Of a stretch of 64,000 bases of DNA, positions 23,595 through 34,746 are shown one piece after another. How positions within the stretch are numbered: the stretch's first letter is position 1; each line of letters starts with the position of its first letter. The notes beneath the pieces were generated by a model. It was not told the DNA's origin, did not search any database, and worked only from the letters and a program-made list of their open reading frames with translations. Made by a program: the position numbers and the translations under genes. The DNA comes from Eutypella sp. D-1 (taxonomy: Eukaryota; Ascomycota; Sordariomycetes; Xylariales; Diatrypaceae). The stretch is from NCBI GenBank assembly GCA_023313575.1, contig JAJTTP010000001.1, forward strand, positions 3,596,001 to 3,660,000, read 5' to 3'.

Positions 23595-25404
23595 TCAAGT
23601 GATCACATCCCCTCCAATGTATACATCACCTACTACCTGGAGGCCCAGGTCCTTGTCGATCCTGATTACTTTTCGTGAGGGCGTCAACAGGTTCGTAGTA
23701 AGGAAGAATTCCATGCTACCACAGTCAATGTCGAAACTAGGAACTTCGACGGCAAGACCTTCCACCCACTCAGGAACGTTTTCTCTCCCCCCAGTGAACT
23801 TGTCCCAAAAACCTTGGCTGTCTGGATCTACCTTATGCTTCCAGTCGTCTTTCCTGATCGAAACCCCTATCTTGAATGTGTAGTCGTCCACAAGGGTTGT
23901 ACTTCCTAGCCTGGTATCTATCGTGTTTGTTACGGTAACCCCACCATGTTCAAACACGGGGTATTCCGGGTTCCCATACTCACTACCCCATTCAAAGTGA
24001 TAGCTATAGTAAGAATCTCCAGAGCAGTAGGTACGCTTATCTTCGGTCTATGTTACGTTAGAGATGTTATAGAGATCCGGCTCGTAGAAAGTAGGAATAG
24101 TACTGTGTACATACCGCAAAGCTTATGCTGATAGGATCCGGGTCGGCGTCAATCTCAGAGATTTCCTTTATGTCCACTTGACTTGACCACGGGCCCGTTA
24201 CACTGTTGTTTTCGACATAACGGGCACGGTGTATCTTCTGGCCCGTAGCCAATGCGATCGTAAGATTTCCTTTGGTGTCGTTGAGACTGCTAGACCAACC
24301 CTTGCGGTCGATTGATGGCTTGATCATCACGTCGTAGACCGTCTGTTTACGGAAAAGTATAGAGGCAGTATGGCCTGGGTACAAGGGAGAACAACCGATA
24401 TCCTCAAGCCACCGAGCTCTCCACTTGGAGCCGAGAGTGTCGTTCCTCAGACCGCTGCTGGTGCTACCAGTTTGGATGAATAGAGTTAGAATGGCCTCGC
24501 CCCAGTCCTTCTCCGGGAGGACCGCGAACATGAAGCTTTTAGGCTGCAATTGCACCGCATTTCCGCCATCTTGAGGTGGCCGGGCTGGATTGACCCGCGC
24601 CAGCTCCAGGCGGACATCCTTATGTGTGATGCGAAGCTCGTCCCGTACAGCATCACGGACAAGTGGCTTATACGAGTCTTCCATGAACTTGCACCTCTTC
24701 TTCCCCTCTTTGGCTGCGTTCGGCCCATCTTCTACGTCCACCGTGAGATCCCTGGAAGTTGGGAAGTCGATGACCACCGTTCCGTCCTTGCCTGAATCTT
24801 CAAAGACAAACGGAGTATCTGCTGGGGTACTCGTGCTCGTGCTGCCCGAGGCGGTGGCTAGCAGTAGACCCCTCACTGAGAGCTGGTAGACCCCGTCGTC
24901 AATAGTGTCCTCCACCGGCTTCTTTTCTTTCTTGACTTGCTCGCCCTCCTCAATTTTCTTGGCTACAGTTGTGCCCCCACATATCGGGATTGTCAATTCG
25001 CAGAAATAGCCCACGGTGTCGTTGTAAGAGAACTGGATCTTGGGAGCTGCGAGTTGAAGGCAGTAGTCGACAGTGAACTCGTCCCCCCAAGGGTCCTCAC
25101 TTTTGATTTGACTGATGAAAAACAACAAAGGCGAAATTATCAGTTTCTAACGGATATGATACTGGACGGCTGGGTTGTCTTACAATTCTAGTTTCGTGAT
25201 GGAATGGCTGGCATCAGATTCCGCATGCGCGTTGGCAAGAACTTGGTTGATCTCCTTCTCTCTATGCGCGTATACAACACTCGAGTCAGCACGACGAATG
25301 ACCAGGACAATTTGCAGCACTACTCACCCATAGTTGACGGCCACATCCCACCCGAGGGTGTGGTCCGCCTGACCTTTCAACTTCTCGAAGTAAGTAGCCG
25401 TCAT
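23595..25404 (-). CDS. TULIP-fold P47/OrfX-like protein (uncharacterised)
   Basis: Exons (minus strand): 25404-25328, 25261-25184, 25111-24115, 24047-23595; 1605 nt, 534 aa, all junctions GT/AG and in phase. The N-terminus carries LGWDVAVNYGEKEINQVL (residues 17-34). This Gly-Trp-Asp start followed by an amphipathic helix is what I associate with the P47/OrfX proteins encoded beside clostridial neurotoxins, which adopt TULIP (lipid-binding) folds. Residues 245-266 contain FAVLPEKDWGEAILTLFIQ, a hydrophobic strand-like segment I also associate with such proteins. The remainder alternates strand-like stretches with charged loops, and it ends in VVGDVYIGGDVIT. No signal peptide or membrane helix is evident, so it is probably cytosolic or released non-classically. 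It lies about 0.93 kb downstream of the 968-aa gene on the same strand. Assignment is by motif recognition only. The gene model is well supported; the function is unknown. Confidence 0.72.
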
Positions 25405-25616
25405 GATGAACAAAGAGAAGTCGGGTCTGTGATGGATCGATAATGTTCTTGGGATGGGCCCCGTAGGGTGTGTAGGCGACTATAAGTATACGTCCAGATA
25501 AAGTGCCTAGCACCCGCTTCCTGCTAGCTAACAACAACACGGGAATCATAGCCTTGAGGCTTCGCGTGATGATTCTGCGTTATTCGAACTGAGGGTCTCA
25601 TCGTGGCCCGATACAA

Positions 25617-25629
25617 GCTGAAAGCTGAA
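25617..25629 (+). promoter_or_regulatory. shared 13-bp word, copy 1
   Basis: AGCTGAAAGCTGA, about 213 bp upstream of the P47-like start codon. It is itself a direct repeat of AGCTGA around one A. The same word occurs at 25894 and, reversed, at 29949, both in non-coding DNA of this three-gene cluster. Co-regulation is inference. Confidence 0.4.
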
Positions 25630-25893
25630 GCTGGCTTCACCAACGTGAAGTCATACAACGGCGCTTGGAGACATGATCTGCCCATCGTCCCTCCGCTTGA
25701 CACATCCACTGTCTATTAGACTCCTTGATCCCATTAGTATGATACGCATAATGACTCTGCTAGCTTTTAGGCAGCAAGCCTGTGTATGCCTGACGGGGTA
25801 TACATGCATACATCCTGCTTGGACGGATTAAGTATACGAGAGATGGGCCAATCCAGTGTGCCAAGACCAATAATAGTATAATAGTAACAATGA

Positions 25894-25906
25894 AGCTGAA
25901 AGCTGA
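25894..25906 (+). promoter_or_regulatory. shared 13-bp word, copy 2
   Basis: A second exact copy of AGCTGAAAGCTGA, about 490 bp upstream of the P47-like start codon and in the same orientation as copy 1. Confidence 0.4.
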
Positions 25907-26337
25907 CATCCTTGGAATGGCTATGAGTGGAGTGCTTATTGCACAGTCCTAAAGCTGGGCAAACACTCACGAACCGCGAAGACCAAATCAGCAAATCGTC
26001 CACGCCCACATACAATAGAGAATGGAAAAGGGGGTTCGGTTAGCCAGCACCCAACCGTCTATTACCCATTACCCTTGTTAGCAGATGAGGGGTATGAAGC
26101 CTATGGGCATACGCACTGCGATCTATAGTGCGGTAGCTACGTGCGCAGAGGGCGAAATCGCTTGACTTGCGCATGCTATCATCACAGCTAGATCGGGCCG
26201 GGTCGAGGCATGTAGAACGAAGCAGAATATCGGTCACTAGTAGACTGTAGGTTACGGCACCGCCGTTCGTATTGATATGCATAACTAGAGCCGAGCACGT
26301 AACTGGACCCCTCGTGTAATACGGATTGTTCGCTCGC

Positions 26338-29300
26338 TCATCTGAACGGGTAGTTCGTGCCACAAAAATCGAAATATGCCTGGGTAACATGTTCGATGTC
26401 CACGTTGGTGAAGTCCGTACCCGCCATGCTTACCGTCCATTCTGTAAAGGGACCTGGAGCCGCGTACGAGGTTGCAACTTGGTTAATGTCCGATTCTGCA
26501 ATGTTTCCATTGTCCAGCACCGTTCGTGTCCCATCCGCTTTCAGCCGGAACGAGTAAAGCACTTTGACCCGATCGTGCTCGAAGTCCAGCCCAAGATTGG
26601 CACGGTCAACAATCGTTTCAACCCCGCTATGCGTCAAATTGAACATAATCAAGGCATCTTCCACCGGCTTTCTCTTTTCTATAAGCTGAAGACCCACTAG
26701 ATTGAACCGCACGCGATACAGGCGCACATTGCAACAACCGGCAAAGTCGCCCGGCTTGCGACTGTATTTCAGGACAGTAGGGATTTTGAGAACGATCTGT
26801 GACCACGGTGTTAACATCGAGAGCGGTGGGAGGACTGTCTGCTAGGCCAGACTGGACTTTACCTCACCTCATGATCGTCACTAAGCAGGGCCTTGAGCTC
26901 AAATTTGTTTAAGAAATATCTTTTACCCACGTCATGGTCGAAATCGGCAGGGAACTTGGCGGGCTCCGATCCCCAGGACTCAATAGATTGATCGAATCGA
27001 GCCTGGGGGGTTTGATACATCCGTAAGTGTTATCCACGTTATTGATGGAAAAGGTTGTCTTACCTTCACTTGCTCCCGTGCATCTCGTAAAATGGTCGTA
27101 GTAAGACTCAGCGGGACCTTGTCCAAGGACACTGTATCGACCGGGTTCGACCCTCCAAATATATAGTCGTAGACATCGGAGGTGATTACCATGCGGAAAT
27201 TTAAGGATCGAAGAAGGATATCAAGTAGCTTCATGACCCGCGCGCGGGATGCCTGGTAGATTGCCTCGACGTACCTGGTGATGATAGGAAGATCTGGGTC
27301 ATTCTCCTCGATCTGACGGCGAGATAATTCCCGCTCCTTTACTTCATATCTCTCCTGTTCGTCCTTCTTGATCAGGATGAGTTTAATGGTGGCGTTATAG
27401 CGGATGATTAGGCCGTTCCGCTCGGTAATCGCGTCAACGAGCACTTGGAAAGAGTTTTCTAGCTCTCTTCGTACGTCACTGTCTTTGACACCACCAAAGG
27501 CCGTTTTGGAAAATTGGTCGAGTTGAGCGAGCAGCTGGTCCCTCTCCACTACGAGACGAGTGGCAAAGGCCTCGTCGAGTTGATATTCGCCGTCGATCTT
27601 CTTTCTCAGCTCTGCCGTGATCTGCTGGATGGTGTTCATGCCCCCTTTGATCTTGGAAGCGAGGTATTCTTTATTTGCTGTCCTGCCATCAATGGTTGGG
27701 ACCTCCGTGAACCCTTGATATAAGAGGTCAAGTCCTTGAAGCCCTCCCATCGTCCAATGAGGGGAAAAAGCAATCATAGTCAGTGCGTTCACACTACAGG
27801 GCTTGAGGTCAGAAAATAAAATAGCAAATCCGAGCAATAGGGGGTAGGGGGTTAAAAATGCACGTATAAAAAAGGAAGAAAAAGAAAAGACAGAAACTTG
27901 CATCTGGGGGACGCTGAGTCCAAAAGCAGACTTTATAGCCTGAATTTCCTTGTTATATACCCGTAATAGCTCCTTCCTTGCCTTCTCGACAACCGGGGTC
28001 TTGCTAGTGATTTGTCGGTTGAGGTCCTGGGCGGAAAGATCGAGATCCTTGATATCAGCATCCAGGGTCGCCACCATTCGTGAGGTGTTGCTGTACACCT
28101 TGCTCAACTTCTCATCTATATGTTGCATGTCGTCCAAAGCTGCGTGGTAAGCAATGTACGCATTCTCAAAGGCCTCCAAATTCTCTAGTGCCTCGTCGAC
28201 TGTCCTCTTGTAGAATGTATAACTAGCTCGGGGTACCCACTTCGGGGAAAATCCATGGTAGTTCTAGCGGAGAGCAGGGTTTCTCAGCATTCTGCGTAGG
28301 ACCGGAAAGGAGCGAGATATTTACTTACTACCTCGCCTGAATCTAAATGCGTGAGTTGTATAGTAGCGTCGGTTTTGATTTGCTCCAAGTCCTCTATGCT
28401 TGTTGACGGCATGATGGGGCTTTCCTTGTAAGCTATCCGTAAGGGATCTGTTGGTTCCAGCGGGAGGAAGCTTAAACGATCAATAATCCGATGGTAGAGC
28501 CTCCTGGCATGACTTCTTAACTTGGGCGAGTTCATGTAGAAAAACACATTTGCTCGGGTAAGGAGCATGCTGCACTGTTTGGGATGAACGAAGGGCATCT
28601 TCGCTGCCCTGAGGTCTGCCGGAGACCACGATTGGAGGAATATCTGCTGGTGCGTCCCTGAAGCACCGTCCTCGCCCGCTTCGACATCCACGTTGACGCC
28701 TACGCCCGCATAACCCCCTCGTACGTCCCCCGTGAAGGGTGCTAGCTGCGCCCTTTGATCTGCCATTAGGGTGCGTAGGCTCGCACGAACTTTGACTACG
28801 GCAAGCTTGATACTCAAGACTGTGGGCGTTTGAGTATTCTGGTCGGAGACCTCCTTAGAAATGGGCCGAAAAGTTTCTTCGATAACCGAATCGGTCGCCG
28901 AGAGCCGCTTCCCTAGGTCCAGGATGGTTTTGGCTGCTAGGAAGAGATTATCTTCCCTCTTCACTGGGGTTTCGTAGTCGGTTTCATCGTCCGGATGGAA
29001 CTCGTCACGCCAGTAGTATTTATCTAGGGGATCCCAGATCTGGACATAAGTCGGCTGTAGCACACTGATGATCGAGCCACCTCGACCTCCGTTACCAGCC
29101 TTTGCGTCCTCCTCAGAGGTAACATTTCCTCCATCACCTCCTCGTGCGAGGAACGTCAAGCTCTGTGCAGATTTATCACTGAGGTCTTGTACGTATACCG
29201 TCAATATCCCTCCCGGGCTACCATCGCGTTTCTTTTCACTGCCATTTTTCGCAGAGCTGTCATCCTTCCCGGATTCGCCCGTCGAATCCAGGGTCACGTT

Positions 29301-29537
29301 CCCCGCGCAGTTAATGGTGGTTGTTGATAGTGTCAGCCCATATGGTGCTATAACTTCCGAAGTCGACACCGCGACAGTTTCACAGAAAATATGGGAGCCA
29401 TTCTTAAAGCCCATGAGGTTTCCGTAAGGCCCATCCTTCTCTATCCCGATTCCGGTTTCAGAAACAGAGTGCAAAACGGCCCGATCACCTAGAGTGTCGA
29501 GAGAGAAGGATTGATCTGGTGGCAAGCTCTTGGACAT
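26338..29537 (-). CDS. large Gly-rich/coiled-coil protein of unknown function
   Basis: Exons (minus strand): 29537-28329, 28263-27898, 27801-27064, 27002-26868, 26796-26338; 968 aa. I do not recognise a named family. Residues ~1-170 are strand-like and then strongly Gly-rich (ARGGDGGN, GNGGRGGS), as in beta-helical or collagen-like segments. Residues ~425-520 form long heptad-like helices. Residues ~565-720 are a second long charged helical region. The C-terminal ~150 residues (817-968) look like a beta-sandwich, with HSGVETIV, PFTEWTV and the ending FCGTNYPF. This order (beta-rich start, long helices, beta end) recalls large secreted or pore-forming bacterial proteins, but that is impression only. 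No signal peptide is seen. The start ATG has A at -3; the frame extends a little upstream only through a non-ATG codon. Intron 2 (27802-27897) is 96 nt and in frame, so it could be retained. Confidence 0.7.
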
Positions 29538-29732
29538 TGTTGGCAAGTTGGTTTCTTGCGAGGCAAGACTCAACACAGTTTGATCTGATAATGTTCTATT
29601 ACCTGGGTCTCAGGAGTCGTATTCAAATATCGGCAACGAAGACGATAGAGGAAAACACAACCCCCCTGCAAGAGCAGAACATACCATGACCGAGAGCACC
29701 TCATACCCGCTATTTACTTCAACACTGGCTTA

Positions 29733-29744
29733 CCCCCCCCCCCC
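29733..29744 (+). repeat. poly-C run, 12 nt
   Basis: Uninterrupted C12 within the shared divergent promoter region. Confidence 0.8.
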
Positions 29745-29948
29745 ACTGTTTATTTTACACCCCCTATTTACCCACTCTTATACCAGTCTAAGTATACCCC
29801 CACCTGTATATTGAGAGCTGAAGTTCTTAATCCGTAGTGAACGAGCCCCGCATCAGTGCCCTATGCCCCAGTCGTCCTCTGCCGTCTGTCTATAGATGCA
29901 TCTGGTGACTCATTTGCAAAGGATTTGACCAATCGCTCTTTGGCTCGT

Positions 29949-29961
29949 TCAGCTTTCAGCT
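29949..29961 (-). promoter_or_regulatory. shared 13-bp word, copy 3 (reverse)
   Basis: TCAGCTTTCAGCT, the reverse complement of AGCTGAAAGCTGA. It is almost equidistant (about 400-410 bp) from the start codons of the two divergent genes. Confidence 0.4.
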
Positions 29962-30363
29962 TTTGTTAGCATTGACCCACAACCCTGAAGGGAGATGCAT
30001 GATGCCGTCTACATGTAGATAACTATTTGGTATTTTGATGATCCTCAGACTCCTAGCTGAATTGATGTGGGAGTCTGAAACGGGCAACGAGAGGCACCCA
30101 TAGTTGCAGGTATGTAGGATGGGAGTATGCGTGGACATGTTGGGCATAGGTTATTGCCAAGATATAGGCCTAAGGTATTGCTAGCCTCCGTTCGTCTCTA
30201 GATAGCGAACGATAAATATCTAACTAGAAGGTGCCGAGGTTTGGCGTACTTTCGTTCCCAAGTCTTGCCTTCGTTTGGTAGTTGTCGCTAGTGCTTTTGT
30301 ATGATCACTCTCCGACAGTATTCTTTCACGGAAGAAGACAACATTGAATATATATATTCCACC

Positions 30364-31966
30364 ATGACTACGACGAAAGCAGCCGGAGCTCTCTTGCTTA
30401 ACCAGGACAACGATTTCGCGTCCTTGGTCTGGAAGACGGTGGCGGAGAACAATTACAAAGGCTTCTTAGATGCTCTTGATGATGCCGGTCTCGCGGTCGG
30501 CGACTTGACCCTATCGCAGGAAGAGTTCAACAACATGATTAAAGGGGTGAAGCCGTCCGGGCAGCTTGATCTAGCTGTATGGACCGGATACTATGAAGTG
30601 ACAGACGGACAGTCTCTGGATCCGCTGGCATTCCTGATTCTTCCCTCGTCTCCAACGACCGTGTACTGGGGATTGCGTTCGGAGATTATGAATGAGCCTA
30701 AGAAGTGCGCGGCTCAGTATAGCTTGTCGAATGATGCCAAGTTGGAGCTCATAACGAGCCGTTATGGCCAGGTAAGCGTTCAGTTCACTCGACGATATGA
30801 GGGCGCGGGAGATACTGCCGCATCTAGCTTTACGGTATGTATAATCGATGTCTACTCTGGTTACCACGTATAGGGCGACGACTTACTCGTCTGTGCAGGG
30901 AAAGCTCCAAGGAGGAACGATCTCCGGAAGTTCTGTTTCTCTTACGGAGCGCCCAACTAGCAAAGCGACCAGCAAGGTCATTGCTAAAGGACGGACTATC
31001 GACGCAAGCGTACAAGCTGACCCCGAGCTATCAATCCCCCCTGTCTGGGATATCATCTGGGTCTATGTCCCCGCAATTATCACTTTCATCGGCGGCATAA
31101 AGATGCTCGTTGACTTCACAAACTGGATCCGGGAAGGCGGCCCGGGTCGTCAAGAAAGAAGCAATCGTATCTCAAGAGCGCTTAGGGCAGGGCGCCGCCG
31201 CTTGGCCAATGTTGCTTTTCGAAATTGCGACACGCCCATGGTAGACTTTGAGGGAGCGAGCGAGAGGCTGACGAACGACGTGACCTCACGCGCATACCAA
31301 GAAATTGCTGATAATCCGCCGGACTTCGACCATGAAGCGGTTGAGCGGATAACAGAGAGGCTGCGGCCACCGGTCAGGGAGGCCGGAGAGCACAGCTTGA
31401 GAAGCTACGTGGAGAGTCGAGTCATGGCCCGGATCCAGGAGCAGCTGGATCGGTGCAAGTTTGTGGAGGATTTCGATGGGTTCGTGCGGGATATTGTGGT
31501 CGAGAAGGTAAACGAACAGGCACATCCACGGATCGAGGCTTTCGGAGCGGAAGCCAGCTACGACCCCGCAATTAGACCGGCGGCCCTCGATGCCCGAGAG
31601 GCACACTTCCGGACGAACTACAATGAAAAGGAGGCAGCGTACAACGGGGCAGAAGAGGATTTGGCGGAGTCAAAGAAGGCGACGGAGAAGGTTCAGGCCG
31701 ACTTGGAAGCAAAGGAGAAGGAGATCGAAGAGAAGGAGAAAAAGGGTGAAGATGCGGCTAACGAACGGGCTCGGAAGGCCGAGCTTGAAAAGGATCTCAA
31801 GAAGGCCACGGAGACAGAGAAGGAAAAGCAGACGAGGAGAGACGAGGCCGACAGGGACCAGAGGGAGGCTAATGAGAAGCGGGAGAAGGCAGAAGAGGAG
31901 AAATGGAACGACCATTCGAAGGAGAAGTGGGACGAGAAGGTCAAGGATGCCTTGAAAAAGTCCTGA
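30364..31966 (+). CDS. membrane-anchored coiled-coil protein (uncharacterised)
   Basis: Exons: 30364-30834 and 30899-31966; 1539 nt, 512 aa. The intron (GTATGT...GTGCAG) is in phase 0. I chose the ATG at 30364 for its CACCATG context; an in-frame ATG at 30301 would add 21 residues. Residues 1-~195 form a globular, strand-like domain I do not recognise (LDLAVWTGYYEV, FLILPSSPTTVYWGLR). One strongly hydrophobic segment at about 205-228 (IIWVYVPAIITFIGGIKML) is a probable membrane helix. It is followed by an Arg-rich segment, a helical region, and a long Lys/Glu-rich coiled coil (~390-512) to the C-terminus. No N-terminal signal peptide is seen, so the membrane helix is internal. It is transcribed away from the 968-aa gene and shares its promoter region. 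The function is unknown; anchoring or assembly of the neighbouring products is a guess. Confidence 0.75.
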
Positions 31967-32688
31967 AGTGGCCGCCCTAACGCTCCAATACCAACCACCT
32001 TGTTGTACCAGGAACGAAGAGGAAAATGTATGTACATGAAGATTTGTGATCAATATTGAGACGAATATGTAGTCTATTCTTTCACGCAGGCCTGATCGAG
32101 GCCCCACTAATCTCCTTGTCTCCTGCTCACCCGTCTACCAATCTACCATAACTACTAGCATTGAAGACCTTAAGCTATTGGTGTTCCTGGTCAAAATTTG
32201 CATATAACCGCCTGGGTACATAGGCTTCCCCTATGATATTACCTAGTAGCCTGTCAAATGCCTAAGCCGCAAGGCTCCAACCTCTGCAGCCTCCCATCCC
32301 CTGCCAGTCGACGGGATTCTGACCTTGTCACTACATTGATGTCCATCATATATATCTGGAGAGTGACTTTGTAGTAAGTGAGCCTCTCAGACTCTAACAG
32401 CTGAGATCTGTAGACCTCAATGATCCTTCTGGGAACCTCTCCCCCCTCTTCACCATAGCATCCGCAAGACGTGATACCCTGCCATAGCCTTGCACCTATC
32501 GTAACAGAAACATCGTCGCTCACGCCTCTACCACGGAGCATAACATAATATAGGTCCATACGAGTATATTCATTCGCCGTGCTTAAAAGTAGGTCTGTCC
32601 TCCTATAACCCCCCCTCCCACACGCAGAGCATCCCCTCGAAGCGGGAATAAAGGAAAGGTGGCGAGTGGGCAAAAAGCAATGAAGAAA
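31967..32688. other. intergenic between convergent genes
   Basis: About 720 bp between the 3' ends of the 512-aa gene (+) and VMA21 (-). A 139-codon minus-strand frame (32254-32673) starts at TTG, has no recognisable domain and lies in the likely VMA21 3' UTR, so it is not called. Confidence 0.5.
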
Positions 32689-33251
32689 CTACCGCTCCTT
32701 CTTCGCCTCAGGCTTTTTTGACGCCCCTGGGGGAGGCGGCTGCTGGTCCGATTGGTCCTCGTTCATGGCCACGATGACGTAGCCGACTAGTACCACGTTC
32801 GCCATTAGAGCCGCCAGGCCGCCCGCATACGTCGAGTTCCCTATTTGTTCTCAGTTAGCGGAGAGTGTTTGGAGATCGATGAGTTGGATGAGGGAAGAAG
32901 GAGGTGGGAAGAAGACATGAAAAAATGTACCTCCGAACACCGTGTTCACCGTCACGAAGTACGACCCGATGGGCACCACGACCATGGCCAGTGTGAAGGC
33001 CAGCAGCTTCAGTATCACGTCTCTGCGGGCGCGTGGGTTAGTTCCTTCCCGCTCGTATTGGATATGTATCTACTTAACATCCATCCCTTCCATGCACGAT
33101 GGAGCCGGGTTTGGGAGAAAAAGAAAGGGGGGGGGGCTCACGTGGGCACGGCGGGCGCAGTGCTGCTCGGCTGCTGCTGGTCCGTGGGAGTGGGGGGTTC
33201 ATCCCGGTCGAGGACCGTCTTCTCCGTTGAGATGATGCGGCGGGTTGCCAT
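32689..33251 (-). CDS. vma21: V-ATPase assembly integral membrane protein Vma21
   Basis: ER-resident assembly factor for the V0 sector of the vacuolar H+-ATPase. Exons (minus strand): 33251-33142, 33022-32931, 32840-32689; 354 nt, 117 aa, typical for filamentous fungi. It starts MATRRIIS with a hydrophilic Pro/Gln-rich N-terminus. Membrane helix 1 is at about 38-60 ([20 protein letters not shown]). A loop VNTVFGGNSTYAG follows, then helix 2 at about 73-93 ([20 protein letters not shown]). The C-terminus is acidic then Lys-rich and ends KKER. A dilysine at positions -4/-3 is the ER-retrieval signal expected of Vma21, which supports the final exon and stop. Introns have clean sites and matching phase. 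Confidence 0.94.
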
Positions 33252-34746
33252 GGCGTAGGAATAGATGGTGGTTATGATGAGAAAGAGAGAGAGGGCTAGG
33301 CTAGCTAAGGGCGTACTTGGTAGATAGGCTATTATGAGTTGTATGGACAGAGAGCCACTGTATATTTGTTAAGTTCCAGGGAAGGTTTACTTGTTGTATG
33401 AGCCACAATGGATTGTGGCTTGGTCAAACAATCAGATTCCAATGACAACTCAATGAATAGATGAGTGATGGGTGACTGGCTCTAGGACGTTGCCTGCCCG
33501 GGTAGCTGCTGCTTTGGCTGGGGAAGGGGGTTTCCGATTGATTTAGATTATCTTTACCGCAATTAAATTAAAAAGCAATGCTAGTATAAGAGCAATTGGT
33601 ATCCCCTTAACCAAAGTGCACATGAGAATACCCTTGGTTCTCGAGTATATACTTTGTAAATATGTATTTAGTTAACTCGAATTTATAATGGTCCCAAATT
33701 CAGACTTACTTCTTTAGTGGGTAGTATGGAAGTTGTAGTTAAGCTGTACATGCTTTGTATGTACATAGGTGTACACAACAAAAGATGCCCCGGGGTCGGG
33801 GTGCAAGTCACCTGAATTCGTGTTTAAGGGAGGCGCGTTCACCGTGACGGTTCCACTTTAAATGAAGGGCTAGTTACTTAAGTACCGACCCAAGTGCCCA
33901 AAAAGTTTTTTGATATAAACGCCCTGGCGGAACTTAGAAAGTCCCACCTTCTCAGACCGGCACTTGTTACCTACCTACATACCTCTCAGGTGTTATAAGA
34001 CTTAAGGAATTAATTACTGGATTACTGCCCAGGTATTTCAAGGTTGTTAAGAAACTTAACTTTCTTCAACACAAAAACCATAAACTCGTATACTACTTAA
34101 TCTTCACCACATACACACCTTAGAACCTGCTTTGTGCCTTTGATAAAAAGCACGGAGAGCATTTTACTCGGCTTTACTCACTTCTCCCTTCGACATTAAA
34201 ACGTTGCCACGGGCCAAAACGAGAACCGAGACTTGTCAGAACCCATTCAAGGCAGTTGAATTCCATTGGGATTGAGCCTTGAAGGTTGTTTTTGTGTACT
34301 GAGTCAAGAACTTATATACACACTCCAGCGGCTTGTGCGCGTACTTCATATACTTACAACAGTAATTACCTGTTTAGGTAGTGACGCCAACGACGTAACA
34401 TTGGAACCAACCAAGCTTCTCCGTTTCTCATCATACAACTTTATTGTTGGCGAAAAAAAGGTCACGATGACTAATTACGGCAGCTAATGATAATTTATTC
34501 TTGTCATCACGGCATCGCGTTGCTCTTCACTTAGCAATCTGTTCCGGCTGGAGGAACGAGGAGACTCCACCACATTCTCGCCGCACCGCGCCACGCCGCG
34601 CCGCGCCGCACAACACCGTACTGGCACTGACTTTCCTTACCATTGCGCACGTCTCTACTCTACTACCCTCTAATATCAACCACTCCAACGACCTTTCGCC
34701 CCCGATCTACTGTACCTAAGTACTATATCTTACTATTTCACGCGCT
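33252..34746. other. divergent intergenic region, VMA21 / Fun30-type gene
   Basis: About 1.5 kb containing the promoters of both divergent genes. It is AT-rich in the middle (33540-34200). Just before the plus-strand gene is a GC-rich, CGCCGCGCC-type stretch (34585-34610). No coding sequence is recognised. Confidence 0.5.

Larger units (their letters stand above)
25405..26337. other. intergenic between the two minus-strand cluster genes
   Basis: About 930 bp holding the presumed promoter of the P47-like gene. It contains two copies of the 13-bp word AGCTGAAAGCTGA (25617-25629 and 25894-25906). No coding sequence is recognised. Confidence 0.5.
29538..30363. promoter_or_regulatory. bidirectional promoter region of the cluster
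   Basis: 826 bp between the divergent 968-aa (-) and 512-aa (+) genes. It contains a C12 run (29733-29744) and, near the middle, the reversed copy of the 13-bp word shared with the P47-like promoter. An in-frame ATG at 30301 could extend the plus-strand gene by 21 codons. No other coding signal is seen. Confidence 0.5.

Noticed and set aside
31590..31955. 121-codon Arg-rich plus-strand frame
   Set aside because: Shadow frame of the Lys/Glu coiled-coil exon of the 512-aa gene; the composition is the expected frame-shifted image of GAG/AAG codons.
32254..32673. 139-codon minus-strand frame downstream of VMA21
   Set aside because: It starts at TTG, has no domain and lies in the probable VMA21 3' UTR.
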